Source: Neisseriaceae bacterium (lineage in GTDB: Bacteria > Pseudomonadota > Gammaproteobacteria > Burkholderiales > Neisseriaceae). Taken from it: a stretch of 64,000 nucleotides of DNA. Each line of letters begins with the position of its first letter. Within the stretch, counting starts at the first letter, position 1. The position numbers and the translations under genes are program-made. The notes below the pieces were generated by a model. That model was not told where the DNA came from. It saw nothing but the letters and a program-made list of their open reading frames with translations, and ran no database searches. The stretch is taken from NCBI GenBank assembly GCA_017991555.1, contig JAGOQM010000007.1, forward strand, positions 124,001 through 188,000, given 5' to 3'. This document shows positions 1-8,533 of the stretch, in pieces.

Positions 1-666
1 TACGGCGGCGCCCACACGCAGGCTGCCGTTGTCGTCTTTATTGGCGTTAGGAAATTCGCTGGTTTTTAAAATGTCTTTAACGGTGATGAGGCCTTTTAGC
101 TCCCAGTTGGCGTTAACGACTAACACGCGCTCTACTTTGTGTTCGTGCATGATTTCACGGGCTTCATCGATGCCTGTGCCTTCAGGAACGGTCACCAATT
201 TAGAACGTGGCGTCATAATAGACGCCACGGTTTGATCTAATCGTTTTTCGAATCGTAAGTCGCGGTTGGTGACAATGCCGACCACAGCGCCGTCTTCGAT
301 GACCGGTAGGCCAGAAATTTTATGGAGGCGAGACAGGTCGATCAGGTCGCGTACCAACATGTTGGGGCCGATGGTGATGGGCTCTTTAACGATGCCGCTC
401 TCATGGCGTTTTACTTTGGCTACTTCGCGCGCTTGTTGCTCAATGCTCATGTTTTTATGGATGATGCCGATGCCACCTTCTTGCGCTAGGGCAATGGCCA
501 AGCGGGCTTCGGTGACGGTGTCCATGGCGGCAGAGATAAGGGGAAGATTAAGCGAGATATTACGAGTGAGGGGGGTTTTTAAACTAACGTCACGAGGCAA
601 GACTTGGGAGTGGGCTGGAACCAATAAGACGTCGTCGAATGTGTATGCTTTTTCTATTATTCGCAT
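1..666 (-). CDS. guaB: Inosine-5'-monophosphate dehydrogenase (5' part, cut by window edge)
   Basis: Catalyses NAD-dependent oxidation of IMP to XMP, the committed step of GMP synthesis, in the cytoplasm. The first 222 codons are present; the C-terminal barrel half with the catalytic Cys loop lies outside the window. The N-terminus reads MRIIEKAYTFDDVLLVPAHS, a hallmark of the family, followed by the barrel segment ISAAMDTVTEARLAIALAQE and the GGIGIIHKNM motif near residue 65-74. Two CBS domains follow at about residues 93-148 and 152-208, and the fragment ends at the LRVGAAV segment where the barrel resumes. The ATG at 666 has no strong ribosome site but gives the canonical N-terminus. It is divergent from uvrC. 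Identification is secure. Confidence 0.97.
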   Translation of the reverse strand, partial: MRIIEKAYTFDDVLLVPAHSQVLPRDVSLKTPLTRNISLNLPLISAAMDTVTEARLAIALAQEGGIGIIHKNMSIEQQAREVAKVKRHESGIVKEPITIGPNMLVRDLIDLSRLHKISGLPVIEDGAVVGIVTNRDLRFEKRLDQTVASIMTPRSKLVTVPEGTGIDEAREIMHEHKVERVLVVNANWELKGLITVKDILKTSEFPNANKDDNGSLRVGAAV

Positions 667-882
667 GGGAGGGTACTTTCTTGTCGGAAGATGCTGCGGG
701 TTGAATAATAGCACCGCATTATATCAAAGAATAATGCTTTCGGGGAAGCAGAATTTTTTATGCGTTGGCGACAGTGGTCTTTATGGGGACTGATGGGCGC
801 TGATTAATACGATGATCTGCTGCGTGTGAAAGGTTAAGCTTTGTGGCTAAAAAAACGCTACAATACGGCATTGGGATGATTG

Positions 883-2757
883 GTGAATGAGGGAAGCGTC
901 TTGCAGGAAAATGAATCGTTTAACATTAAAGAGTTTTTGAATACGCTGCCAAACCTGCCCGGCGTCTATAGGATGTTGGACAAGGATGGGCAGGTATTGT
1001 ACGTGGGTAAGGCCATTAGCCTTAAGCGCCGCGTCAGCAGCTATTTTCAAAAAACCGACCTGTCGCCACGCATCCAGCTGATGGTGAGGCAGGTTGATCA
1101 CATCGACGTCACCGTCACCCGCTCCGAGGCCGAGGCGTTAATTTTAGAAAATAACCTGATTAAAGCCTTAGGCCCGAAATACAACATTTTGTTTCGGGAC
1201 GACAAAAGTTACCCCTATTTGATTCTCAGCGACCATGCGTTTCCACAAATGGCGTATTACCGTGGTAGCTTAAAAAAGACCCATCAATACTTTGGGCCTT
1301 ATCCTAATAGTTATGCGGTTCGTGACAGCATTCAGATTTTACAAAAGGTGTTTCAGTTAAGAACCTGTGAAGATTCGGTGTTTCAGCACCGCGATCGAGC
1401 CTGCCTGCTGTATCAGATTAAGCGCTGCTCTGGGCCGTGTGTTGGCCACATTTCAGAAGAAGAGTACGCCGACAGCGTGTCTGAGGCCGCTGCCTTTTTG
1501 AATGGCAAAACCGATGAGCTGTCTGAGCGTTTGAACCAGAAGATGCAAACCGCGTCTGATCACTTACAGTTTGAAGAAGCGGCCAAGTATCGAGACCAGC
1601 TACAGGCGCTGGGACGAGTGCAAGAAAAGCAGTTTGTGGAGTCGAATACTCAATACGGGGTCAAAAACTGCGACGTACTGGCCGTAGTGGCCGATGCCAG
1701 CCTAGTGTGCGTTCATTGGGTCAGTATCCGTGGCGGGCGCCACGTGGGCGATAAAAGCTTTTTCCCGAAAGTGTTACAAGAAGAATCGCCAGACCTGGCC
1801 GATTATCTGAATGCCTTTGTGGCACAGCACTATCTGGGTAAGCCCAAGCCAGACATGCTGCTCACTAATTTGCCATTGCCAGAAAGCCTGTGTGAGGCCT
1901 TAAGCTCGGATGCGCCTAAGAAAATACTGTTTGTGCACAAAACGGTGGGGGCAAGAAAAGTGTGGTTGAGTATGGCGGAACAAAATGCGCGCTTGGCGAT
2001 TCATCAAAAGTCATCGCAAAGTAGCCATCAACAGGTACGCCTTGCCGCCTTGGCGCAGATTATGCAGATGGATGATTTACAGCGCATCGAGTGTTTTGAC
2101 ATTAGCCATACGCAAGGCGAGGCAACCATCGCCTCGTGCGTGGTTTATGATCAAGGCGCCATGCAACCCAGTGAATACAGACGTTTTAATATTGAGACCG
2201 CCAAAGCGGGTGATGATTATGCGGCCATGCGTGAGGTTTTAACCCGACGCTATGGTAGACTACAGGCAAAAGCCGAGGCGGCTGAGGCCGCGGGTACGGC
2301 GCTTGATGGCAAGTGGCCAGACCTAGTGGTCATCGATGGCGGCAAAGGCCAGATCAGCATGGCTTTGGGCGTGTGGGCCGAGTTGGGTTTACACATCCCT
2401 TTAGTGGGCGTGGCCAAAGGGCCAGAGCGTAAAGCGGGCCTAGAAGAGCTGATTTTGCCGGACACCAATAGGGTGATGCAGCTACCCCACCATCATCCGG
2501 CCTTGCACCTATTACAAACCGTTCGCGATGAATCGCATCGGTTTGCGATTACAGGCCATCGGGCGAAGCGAGCGAAGGCGAGGGTGACCTCGTCTTTAGA
2601 GAATATTCCCGGTGTGGGCACCAAGCGGCGCCAGCGCCTGCTGGCGCGTTTTGGTGGCCTCAGAGGGGTAGCAGCCGCCAGCGTGGATGATTTGGCCCAG
2701 GTTGATGGCATTAGCCACGCCTTGGCCGAAAAAATTTATGAAGCGTTACATTCTTAA
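883..2757 (+). CDS. uvrC: UvrABC excinuclease subunit C
   Basis: Makes the two incisions around a DNA lesion in nucleotide excision repair, together with UvrA and UvrB. An N-terminal GIY-YIG nuclease domain starts at LPGVYRMLDKDGQVLYVGKA, a UVR motif (FEEAAKYRDQL) lies near residue 230, an RNase H-like endonuclease domain contains the RIECFDISHTQGEATIAS and LVVIDGGKGQ segments, and a C-terminal helix-hairpin-helix pair begins at LENIPGVGTKRRQRLL. Length of about 624 residues is normal. The start is uncertain: TTG 880, GTG 883 and TTG 901 are in frame, and only TTG 901 is preceded by a good purine-rich site (GAGGGAAG at 889-896), so the mature start may be 901. pgsA follows by 33 bases, a common arrangement in betaproteobacteria. 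Confidence 0.96.
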   Translation: MNEGSVLQENESFNIKEFLNTLPNLPGVYRMLDKDGQVLYVGKAISLKRRVSSYFQKTDLSPRIQLMVRQVDHIDVTVTRSEAEALILENNLIKALGPKYNILFRDDKSYPYLILSDHAFPQMAYYRGSLKKTHQYFGPYPNSYAVRDSIQILQKVFQLRTCEDSVFQHRDRACLLYQIKRCSGPCVGHISEEEYADSVSEAAAFLNGKTDELSERLNQKMQTASDHLQFEEAAKYRDQLQALGRVQEKQFVESNTQYGVKNCDVLAVVADASLVCVHWVSIRGGRHVGDKSFFPKVLQEESPDLADYLNAFVAQHYLGKPKPDMLLTNLPLPESLCEALSSDAPKKILFVHKTVGARKVWLSMAEQNARLAIHQKSSQSSHQQVRLAALAQIMQMDDLQRIECFDISHTQGEATIASCVVYDQGAMQPSEYRRFNIETAKAGDDYAAMREVLTRRYGRLQAKAEAAEAAGTALDGKWPDLVVIDGGKGQISMALGVWAELGLHIPLVGVAKGPERKAGLEELILPDTNRVMQLPHHHPALHLLQTVRDESHRFAITGHRAKRAKARVTSSLENIPGVGTKRRQRLLARFGGLRGVAAASVDDLAQVDGISHALAEKIYEALHS

Positions 2758-2790
2758 CATTGTGATAAAAATACGAACAGGTTGGACATC

Positions 2791-3366
2791 ATGCCACTTA
2801 ATTTTCCAATTTTATTGACGTGGGTTAGGGTGCTGTTAATCCCTGTTTTTGCCACTTTATTCTATTTGCCAGTGCACTGGATTAACCCTAGCCTGGCCAA
2901 CTGGATCGGCGCCGGTATTTTTGCCATTGCCGCCATCACCGACTGGTTTGATGGTTATCTGGCGCGGCGCTGGAATCAGGCCACCTCATTTGGGGCCTTT
3001 CTTGACCCCGTTGCCGACAAGCTGATTGTGGCGGTGGCGCTGATCTTACTGGTCGACTTAGATCGCACCTACGCCGTGATGGCAATGATCATCATTGGCC
3101 GAGAGATCACCATATCTGCGTTAAGAGAGTGGATGGCGCAGATGGGCAAGCGCAATAATGTGGCGGTGGCGCAAATTGGTAAAATTAAAACCACGGCCCA
3201 AATGGTGGCGATTGTGCTGTTATTGATCGGGTCTGAATCTTTTTACGGGATTAATTTTCTTATTTTAGGCAATATTTTAATGTTGATTGCGTCAATTTTG
3301 ACTTTGTGGTCAATGTTTTATTACCTCAACGCCGCATTTGCTGGGCATCAAGAGGAAAAAAATTAA
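2791..3366 (+). CDS. pgsA: CDP-diacylglycerol--glycerol-3-phosphate 3-phosphatidyltransferase
   Basis: Inner-membrane enzyme that makes phosphatidylglycerol phosphate, the first committed step to phosphatidylglycerol and cardiolipin. The CDP-alcohol phosphotransferase signature DG(x2)AR(x8)G(x3)D(x3)D is complete in the segment starting DGYLARRWNQ and ending FLDPVADK. Several hydrophobic segments flank it, including the N-terminal stretch after NFPILLTWVRVLL. The ATG at 2791 is preferred over an in-frame TTG at 2782 because AGGTTGGA (2779-2786) is placed as its ribosome site. The 191-residue length is typical. It is followed by the promoter and tRNA array at 3377. Confidence 0.95.
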   Translation: MPLNFPILLTWVRVLLIPVFATLFYLPVHWINPSLANWIGAGIFAIAAITDWFDGYLARRWNQATSFGAFLDPVADKLIVAVALILLVDLDRTYAVMAMIIIGREITISALREWMAQMGKRNNVAVAQIGKIKTTAQMVAIVLLLIGSESFYGINFLILGNILMLIASILTLWSMFYYLNAAFAGHQEEKN

Positions 3367-3376
3367 CTTAAAACGC

Positions 3377-3404
3377 TTGACAGATTTTTATTAAACTCTA
3401 TAAT
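3377..3404 (+). promoter_or_regulatory. Consensus sigma-70 promoter of the tRNA array
   Basis: A perfect -35 box TTGACA (3377-3382) and a perfect -10 box TATAAT (3399-3404) are separated by 16 bases. A GC-containing discriminator (GACGAC) follows. It lies 62 bases before the first tRNA and has no coding sequence after it, so it most likely drives the five-tRNA transcript. Confidence 0.85.
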
Positions 3405-3465
3405 GACGACTCTCTTAAGCGACAAGCCGAAAGGCAAGAAGCGGTAGAGACAAGATACGCAAAAT

Positions 3466-3541
3466 GCGGGAATAGCTCAGTTGGTAGAGCGCAACCTTGC
3501 CAAGGTTGAGGTCGCGAGTTCGAGCCTCGTTTCCCGCTCCA
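3466..3541 (+). tRNA. tRNA-Gly (GCC), copy 1
   Basis: A 76-base cloverleaf with acceptor stem GCGGGAA pairing with TTCCCGC, D-arm, anticodon GCC in the loop TTGCCAA, T-arm with GTTCGAG and encoded CCA. It is identical to the next two copies. Confidence 0.96.
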
Positions 3542-3555
3542 CATTTTTGCTTATT

Positions 3556-3631
3556 GCGGGAATAGCTCAGTTGGTAGAGCGCAACCTTGCCAAGGTTGAG
3601 GTCGCGAGTTCGAGCCTCGTTTCCCGCTCCA
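3556..3631 (+). tRNA. tRNA-Gly (GCC), copy 2
   Basis: Identical in sequence to copy 1 (anticodon GCC, encoded CCA). Separated from copy 1 by 14 bases and from copy 3 by 15 bases, so the three are probably processed from one transcript. Confidence 0.96.
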
Positions 3632-3646
3632 AATGTTTTACCCACC

Positions 3647-3722
3647 GCGGGAATAGCTCAGTTGGTAGAGCGCAACCTTGCCAAGGTTGAGGTCGCGAGT
3701 TCGAGCCTCGTTTCCCGCTCCA
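3647..3722 (+). tRNA. tRNA-Gly (GCC), copy 3
   Basis: Third identical 76-base copy, anticodon GCC, encoded CCA. The spacers between copies differ in sequence, so only the tRNA units themselves are conserved. Confidence 0.96.
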
Positions 3723-3778
3723 GTGCGTTGTATTTGGCTTGTTTTGAATTGCCCGTTGTTTTGGCGACAACATCCCCT

Positions 3779-3852
3779 GGCGGGGTGGCAGAGTGGTTAT
3801 GCAGCGGCCTGCAAAGCCGTGGACGCCGGTTCGATTCCGACCCCCGCCTCCA
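3779..3852 (+). tRNA. tRNA-Cys (GCA)
   Basis: A 74-base cloverleaf. Acceptor stem GGCGGGG pairs with CCCCGCC, the anticodon loop CTGCAAA gives GCA, the T-loop reads TTCGATTC, the discriminator is U as expected for Cys and CCA is encoded. Confidence 0.95.
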
Positions 3853-3881
3853 GTTATGACTTATTGCTTCGGCGGTCAGTC

Positions 3882-3970
3882 GCCCGGGTGGTGAAATAGG
3901 TAGACACAACGGACTTAAAATCCGTCGGCCCTAACAGGCCGTGCCGGTTCGATTCCGGCCCCGGGCACCA
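3882..3970 (+). tRNA. tRNA-Leu (UAA)
   Basis: An 89-base class II tRNA with a long variable arm. Acceptor stem GCCCGGG pairs with CCCGGGC, the anticodon is TAA inside GGACTTAAAATCC, the discriminator is A and CCA is encoded. It is the last gene of the array, directly before an intrinsic terminator. Confidence 0.95.
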
Positions 3971-3980
3971 TAGAATACTA

Positions 3981-4007
3981 AAACCAGCTTACGAGCTGGT
4001 TTTTTTG
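3981..4007 (+). terminator. Intrinsic terminator of the tRNA array
   Basis: Stem AACCAGCT/AGCTGGTT with a short loop followed by seven T, 10 bases after tRNA-Leu. Confidence 0.85.
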
Positions 4008-4085
4008 CGTCTGTCGTATTGAATCGATTGACGCCCACTACGGCTTTATCGATTAAGGTTCATTTTGATTGGTTTACTGCTTATT

Positions 4086-4120
4086 GAATCATAGCCCGAG
4101 CAATGCTCGGGCTATGATTC
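4086..4120. repeat. Perfect 17-bp inverted repeat
   Basis: Left arm 4086-4102 (GAATCATAGCCCGAGCA) and right arm 4104-4120 are exact reverse complements around a single A. There is no T-tract directly after it on either strand, so it is not a classic terminator. It lies between the tRNA terminator and the 3' end of the AraC-type gene. Function unknown. Confidence 0.8.
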
Positions 4121-4224
4121 GCCTTTAAAAAAAGGATGGGCCCCTGACTGTGGTCATTTCAGGTCGAGACATTAAGCTGCCGTAAACCTGAATGCCTTTT
4201 GCCTGCCTGCCAAACACTTTGTGT

Positions 4225-5148
4225 TTACGGACGCTTATGGTGGGTAGACAGAGCGATGTCACTAGGCGTATAGCCATACTTCTGTTTGAAAATGCGTGCA
4301 AAATACCCGACATCAGTGTAGCCCACCTTATAAGCAGCCTCTTTGGTAGACAGTTGGTGGTTAATGATTAACTCTAAGGCTTCCTGCATCCGTAAGTTTC
4401 TCATGTAACGACCGATGGAAATGCCCATTTTGTTTTTGAATTCTTGTTTTAAATAGCACTCGTTGGTGCCGACGTGCTTGGCTAAATCATTTAGCGTCCA
4501 CTTCATCAAAGGATCTTGGTGCAGCATAAATAGAACCTCATCAACGAAGTGCTGGTTTTTTGAAATGCTGTACTGTTGAAAGATGCTTGAGCAAATGGAT
4601 AACGCACAGCTTTTGAATGATAGCCGGTCTGAAAGCGTGTGGATGTCCATGCGTATCAACTGTTCCACCAGTAGCATGATTCTTTTGTGGTGTCTCCCTA
4701 AGCAGATGGATTGAAAAAAAGGCTCATCTGATTTTGTATAGTCTAACCATTCTGGTATTTGATAGTTTTGCTGCCATTTATCCAGCAACTCGACAGAAAT
4801 AATGAAGGTTATTTGTTTTTCATGCGGCTGATGATTCTCCTCCATCACAGTGCGATTAGCCCCCGCCATTTGGTAAACCTTATTGGTTTCCATGTGGCCT
4901 ATGTATTGATGTCTAGGGGTAAACAGCCGAATGTCCGCGTCGATGATGAAGTGAAAATAAATGTGCTGATCATCATAAATCCTTTGTTTGGTAAGGCCTG
5001 ACCGGTTCGGTTGGGCCGTCGAAATGGATAAATCTCGTTCTATCCTAATGCCATTGGATACAATAATGTCATCATTGGTTGTCGCTGTTTCTTGTAGCAA
5101 GATTGGTTTTGTTTTTTTATCCTGTTGCTTTATCAATGAATTTTTCAT
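4225..5148 (-). CDS. AraC-family transcriptional regulator
   Basis: A 307-residue DNA-binding regulator. The C-terminal 95 residues carry the two helix-turn-helix motifs of the family: WTLNDLAKHVGTNECYLKQE for the first and STKEAAYKVGYTDVGYFARI for the second, ending in the usual KYGYTPSD. The N-terminal part (RIYDDQHIYFHFIIDADIRL and onwards) resembles the sensor half of PchR-like regulators of iron genes; this is a weak similarity judged by eye. The gene is divergent from the trimeric autotransporter adhesin, and the 387-base interval holds two 16-bp direct repeats 21 bp apart (5254-5290), the geometry expected for an AraC dimer, so control of the adhesin and of itself is likely. The ligand is unknown. 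Confidence 0.88.
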   Translation of the reverse strand: MKNSLIKQQDKKTKPILLQETATTNDDIIVSNGIRIERDLSISTAQPNRSGLTKQRIYDDQHIYFHFIIDADIRLFTPRHQYIGHMETNKVYQMAGANRTVMEENHQPHEKQITFIISVELLDKWQQNYQIPEWLDYTKSDEPFFQSICLGRHHKRIMLLVEQLIRMDIHTLSDRLSFKSCALSICSSIFQQYSISKNQHFVDEVLFMLHQDPLMKWTLNDLAKHVGTNECYLKQEFKNKMGISIGRYMRNLRMQEALELIINHQLSTKEAAYKVGYTDVGYFARIFKQKYGYTPSDIALSTHHKRP

Positions 5149-5535
5149 CTTAGTGCTCCCCTGTATGCCAATGGCCTCATGTTTAAGTGATGGGCCTGAT
5201 ATTTTTTTTAATAATTTATTAAATCAAATTTAACTTAATATTATTCAAGCTACGTTATTGATAAGTAAAGTTATGTTATTGATAAGTAAATTAATGTAAA
5301 AATAATATTAAATTTCATCAATGTAAAGGTGAAAATAAGTAGTTTTGTGGAAATTAAGGAATAGTTAAGTTGTTATTTTAATTGCTTTTTTTCATGATAT
5401 TTCCAGAATTTAAACAATCCTTTTATCATATCATGATGCTTTGTTAATCATAGGTTGATAAAGGTGAAACAATGAAAAAAATACAAAGACATCAAAAGAT
5501 TGAGGCTTTTTTTGTGTGTTTTTTGGGGGGAAATC
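5149..5535. other. AT-rich divergent regulatory region
   Basis: 387 bases without a gene, between the AraC-type regulator and the adhesin. It is markedly richer in A and T than its surroundings. It contains the direct repeats at 5254-5290 and, at its right end, a T6G6 stretch just before the adhesin start. I could not assign a convincing -35/-10 pair. Confidence 0.6.
5254..5290. promoter_or_regulatory. Two 16-bp direct repeats with 21-bp period (candidate AraC operator)
   Basis: GTTATTGATAAGTAAA occurs exactly at 5254-5269 and again at 5275-5290. The 21-bp repeat distance equals two helical turns and matches the half-site spacing of AraC-type operators. The adjacent regulator gene makes it the natural candidate binder. 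Confidence 0.6.
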
Positions 5536-8498
5536 ATGAATAAGATCTTTAAAATTATTTGGAGCCAGGCCTTAAAATCTTGGGTGGTGGCGTCAGAGCT
5601 TTCTAAAAGTAAAACCAAAAGTACATCAACGGTTAGCAATAAAACAGCGATTGTGGTGCTGTCGGCTTTGGCGAGCCTGACGGGTGCGGCCTATGCCCAA
5701 CAGGGTGTCGGTGGTGGGCGGGCCTCGGGCGGGGCTAATGGCACGGCCATTTCTGCCTGTCAGGGCCCGAACGAAGCGCGTGCCGTTGGCGACAATGCCA
5801 TTGCGCTGGGCTGTCAGGCTTTGGCCGACACCATTGGTGATCATGCTGGTGTCGCTACGATTGCCTTGGTGAATCGGCATAACCCCGGCAATCCGCAGGT
5901 AGGCAAACAATACGTACTGGAAAATGCGTCGAGTACCGCCATTGGTCATCGCGCCCAGGCGTCTAGGGTGTCTATTGCTTTGGGAGACAGCGCCAAAGCC
6001 ATACATGCTGGCATCGCCATTGGCTTGGGTGCAGAGTCGTTAAAAAATTCTGCGATTGCCTTGGGTTCTGTGGCTCAGGCCAAAGGGAACACGTCGTTTG
6101 CGTTGGGACGTCAGTCGGTGGCGGAGGGTGATTTCTCTACCGCCATTGGCAATGTGGCCTATGCCAAAAGTGAAAGCAGTATTGCCATGGGACACTCGGC
6201 TTCGGCACAAGGCTATCGTGCCATTGCGATTGGTGCCGCAGACTCGAAAACGGCGGGCAATGATGGCGTGTCGAATGGTGCCAGTTATCAGGTCAATTCA
6301 CAAACGTTGGCTCAAGGAGAGGACGCCATTGCTTTGGGTGGTGGGGCTAAAGCCACTAAAGCCGATGCTTTAGCAATAGGGGCATTTTCTGAGTCGACCG
6401 GGACTAAGGCTGTGGCCATTGGCACAGGCTCTCGTGCGGGGGCCACTGAGGCCGTTGCGATTGGTCAAGGCGCCACCGCTTTGACCGAAGGCGGTGTGGC
6501 GATCGGGCGCGGTGCAAAGGTGAATGAGGTGGGCAGTATCGCCTTAGGTCAAAACTCAGCCACGTCGGTATCGAATGAGGTTGGCTATTTAACCGGTACG
6601 GCGGCACCCAAATCCATTGTTTCTGTAGGCTCTGTGGGCAATGAGCGACGGATTCAGCATGTTTCTGCTGGGGCGAAAGATACCGATGCCGTGAATGTGA
6701 GCCAATTAAAATCAGTGCATGAGCTGGCATCTAAAGGCTGGAACGTGACCGCTCAGGGCGGCAACAGCAGCCAGGTGAAGCCAGGTGAAACCGTTGACTT
6801 TAGCAACGCTGACAGCAACATCGTGGTGAGCAAAAACGGCCACAACCTTAGCTTTGATTTAGCTAAAAACCTGACCGGTATTGAAACCATCGTGACCAAT
6901 GAGGTCACCACCAACAACATCATCATTAAGAATGGTAAGCCTGGTGAGGATGGACAGCCCGGTCGTGATCTAAACGTGGGTGAAGCGTTAAACAAAGGCT
7001 TGGACTTTGCCGGTAACCAAGGTCAGTTCAATCGTCAGCTGGGCGAAGTGGCAACGATTCGGGGCGAAGCCACCACCGAGGGGACCTTTAGCGGTGGCAA
7101 TCTTAGAACGGTGGCGCAAGCCGATGGCCGCATTAACCTGCAAATGGCGGACTCGCCTAAGTTTGGCGACATCGTCATCAACCACGATGGTCGCATCAGT
7201 GGGGTCAAAGATGGGGTAGACGGCAAAGATGCTGTGAACATGAGCCAGCTGGGTGAAGTGACCCAAGTGGCCAGTAAGGGGTGGCAGGTTCAGGCTAATG
7301 GCGACGAGGCATCTCAGGTGGCTCCAGGAGACACGGTACAGTTCATTGATGGCGATAACATTAAGATTAAACGTGATGGCGAAAACTTGACCTTCTCTAC
7401 CGCGGATGACGTGGCCTTTAATAAGGTGGAGATTGCAAACGGCTTGAACATTATTGGGGGGGGCTGAGCATTGGTTTTGGTAGTCGAATTGATTTAGGCG
7501 GCAACGTTATCAATAACATTGCGAAGGGGGTACTGGGGACGGATGCGGTAAACGTTGATCAGCTGAACGAAGAAATTGGCAAAATTAAATGGTATGTGGA
7601 TGGCAAAGCGCCTGATGGCGGAGAGGGTGAAATCGTTGTGACGCCCGGTAAAGGAGGCGCTGGTGGCAGTACCGGTGGTGGTTCAGGTGGCGGTAGCCAG
7701 CCAGGGAATTCTGGGGGTAATACGGTAACCATAGAGGGTAAAGACAACATCAGTGTGACCGTGGATGGCGAGACCAATACGGTGGTTGTGGGCACCGAAG
7801 GTAAGGGTAATATTGCGCTCAATAGCCAAGACGTGATCACAGGGGGCCAGCTTCATGATGTGGTTGTGGGGATGGCAGAAAACACCAAAAACATCATTGG
7901 GGGCAAAACCACGGTTAGGGAGGTTCGCAACGGTGAAGTGACGCATGACGTTGAGTTTAATATGGCTGGAGGCACACAGCACACGATTAATGGTGCCATG
8001 CAGGCCATTGACGAAAGCGCCGTCCATTACGATAAGCACTCGGATGGCAGTGTGGATAAGTCGAAGGTAACCCTGGGTGAAAAAGGCACTGCGGTGACGG
8101 TGGCTAATGTGGCGGCGGGTACTGCAGATACGGATGCCGTCAACGTGAGTCAGTTGAAAGGGGCAGTGACCCATATTGATAACCAGTTTATTGAGGTCAA
8201 CAATCAAATTGGTGCCCTTCACGCTAATCTTGGTCGAATGGATCAAAAGATCAATAAGATCGATAAAGACAGCCGTGCCGGCGTGGCGGCAGCGATGGCC
8301 GCAGCTGGCTTGCCGCAGGCTTACTTACCGGGTAAGAGCATGATGGCGGTTGCGGGCAGTACTTGGCGTGGTGAAACAGGGTACGCCATTGGGGTCTCAA
8401 CCATTTCTGATAATGGTCACTGGGTGGTCAAGGCCAATATGAATGGCAATGGCCGTAGCCAATACGGTGCCTCTGCGGGGGTTGGCTATCAGTGGTAA
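5536..8498 (+). CDS. Phase-variable trimeric autotransporter adhesin (out of frame here)
   Basis: YadA/NhhA-type surface adhesin, split by a frameshift. The start ATG 5536 is preceded by GGGGGG (5525-5530). The first part (5536-7467) has an extended signal peptide (MNKIFKIIWSQALKSWVVAS), cleavage after about residue 54 (AYA/QQ), a YadA-like head of repeated AIG/ALG units to about residue 345, and neck motifs ending TDAVNVSQL near 385 and KDAVNMSQL near 565. It stops at codon 644 right after a G8 run (7456-7463). In the +2 frame the protein continues without a stop: neck GVLGTDAVNVDQLNEE, a Gly/Ser-rich linker, another neck (DTDAVNVSQLKGAV) and a C-terminal four-strand YadA anchor ending GVGYQW at 8498. 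Six or nine G would join the parts into about 987 residues. A TpgA-like lipoprotein gene follows. A sequencing error at the tract cannot be excluded. Confidence 0.9.
7456..7463 (+). repeat. Poly-G tract (G8) inside the adhesin gene
   Basis: Eight consecutive G at codons 641-643 of the adhesin. With eight the next codon is TGA. With seven the frame reaches TAG within a few codons. With six or nine it enters the open frame that encodes the stalk and membrane anchor. Such a mononucleotide run is a typical slipped-strand switch in Neisseriaceae and Pasteurellaceae. Confidence 0.85.
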
Positions 8499-8533
8499 AC
8501 CCCATTCACTCAGAAATGATTAAAGGACTAACT

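Noticed and set aside
29..793. Open frames on the + strand opposite guaB
   Set aside because: They are antisense to a clear GuaB coding region and have no ribosome sites or recognisable domains.
3415..3909. Several open frames with repeated peptide motifs
   Set aside because: They run through the tRNA array; the repeats are the three tRNA-Gly copies.
5626..8246. Minus-strand open frames opposite the adhesin
   Set aside because: Shadows of repetitive adhesin codons; no domain or ribosome site.
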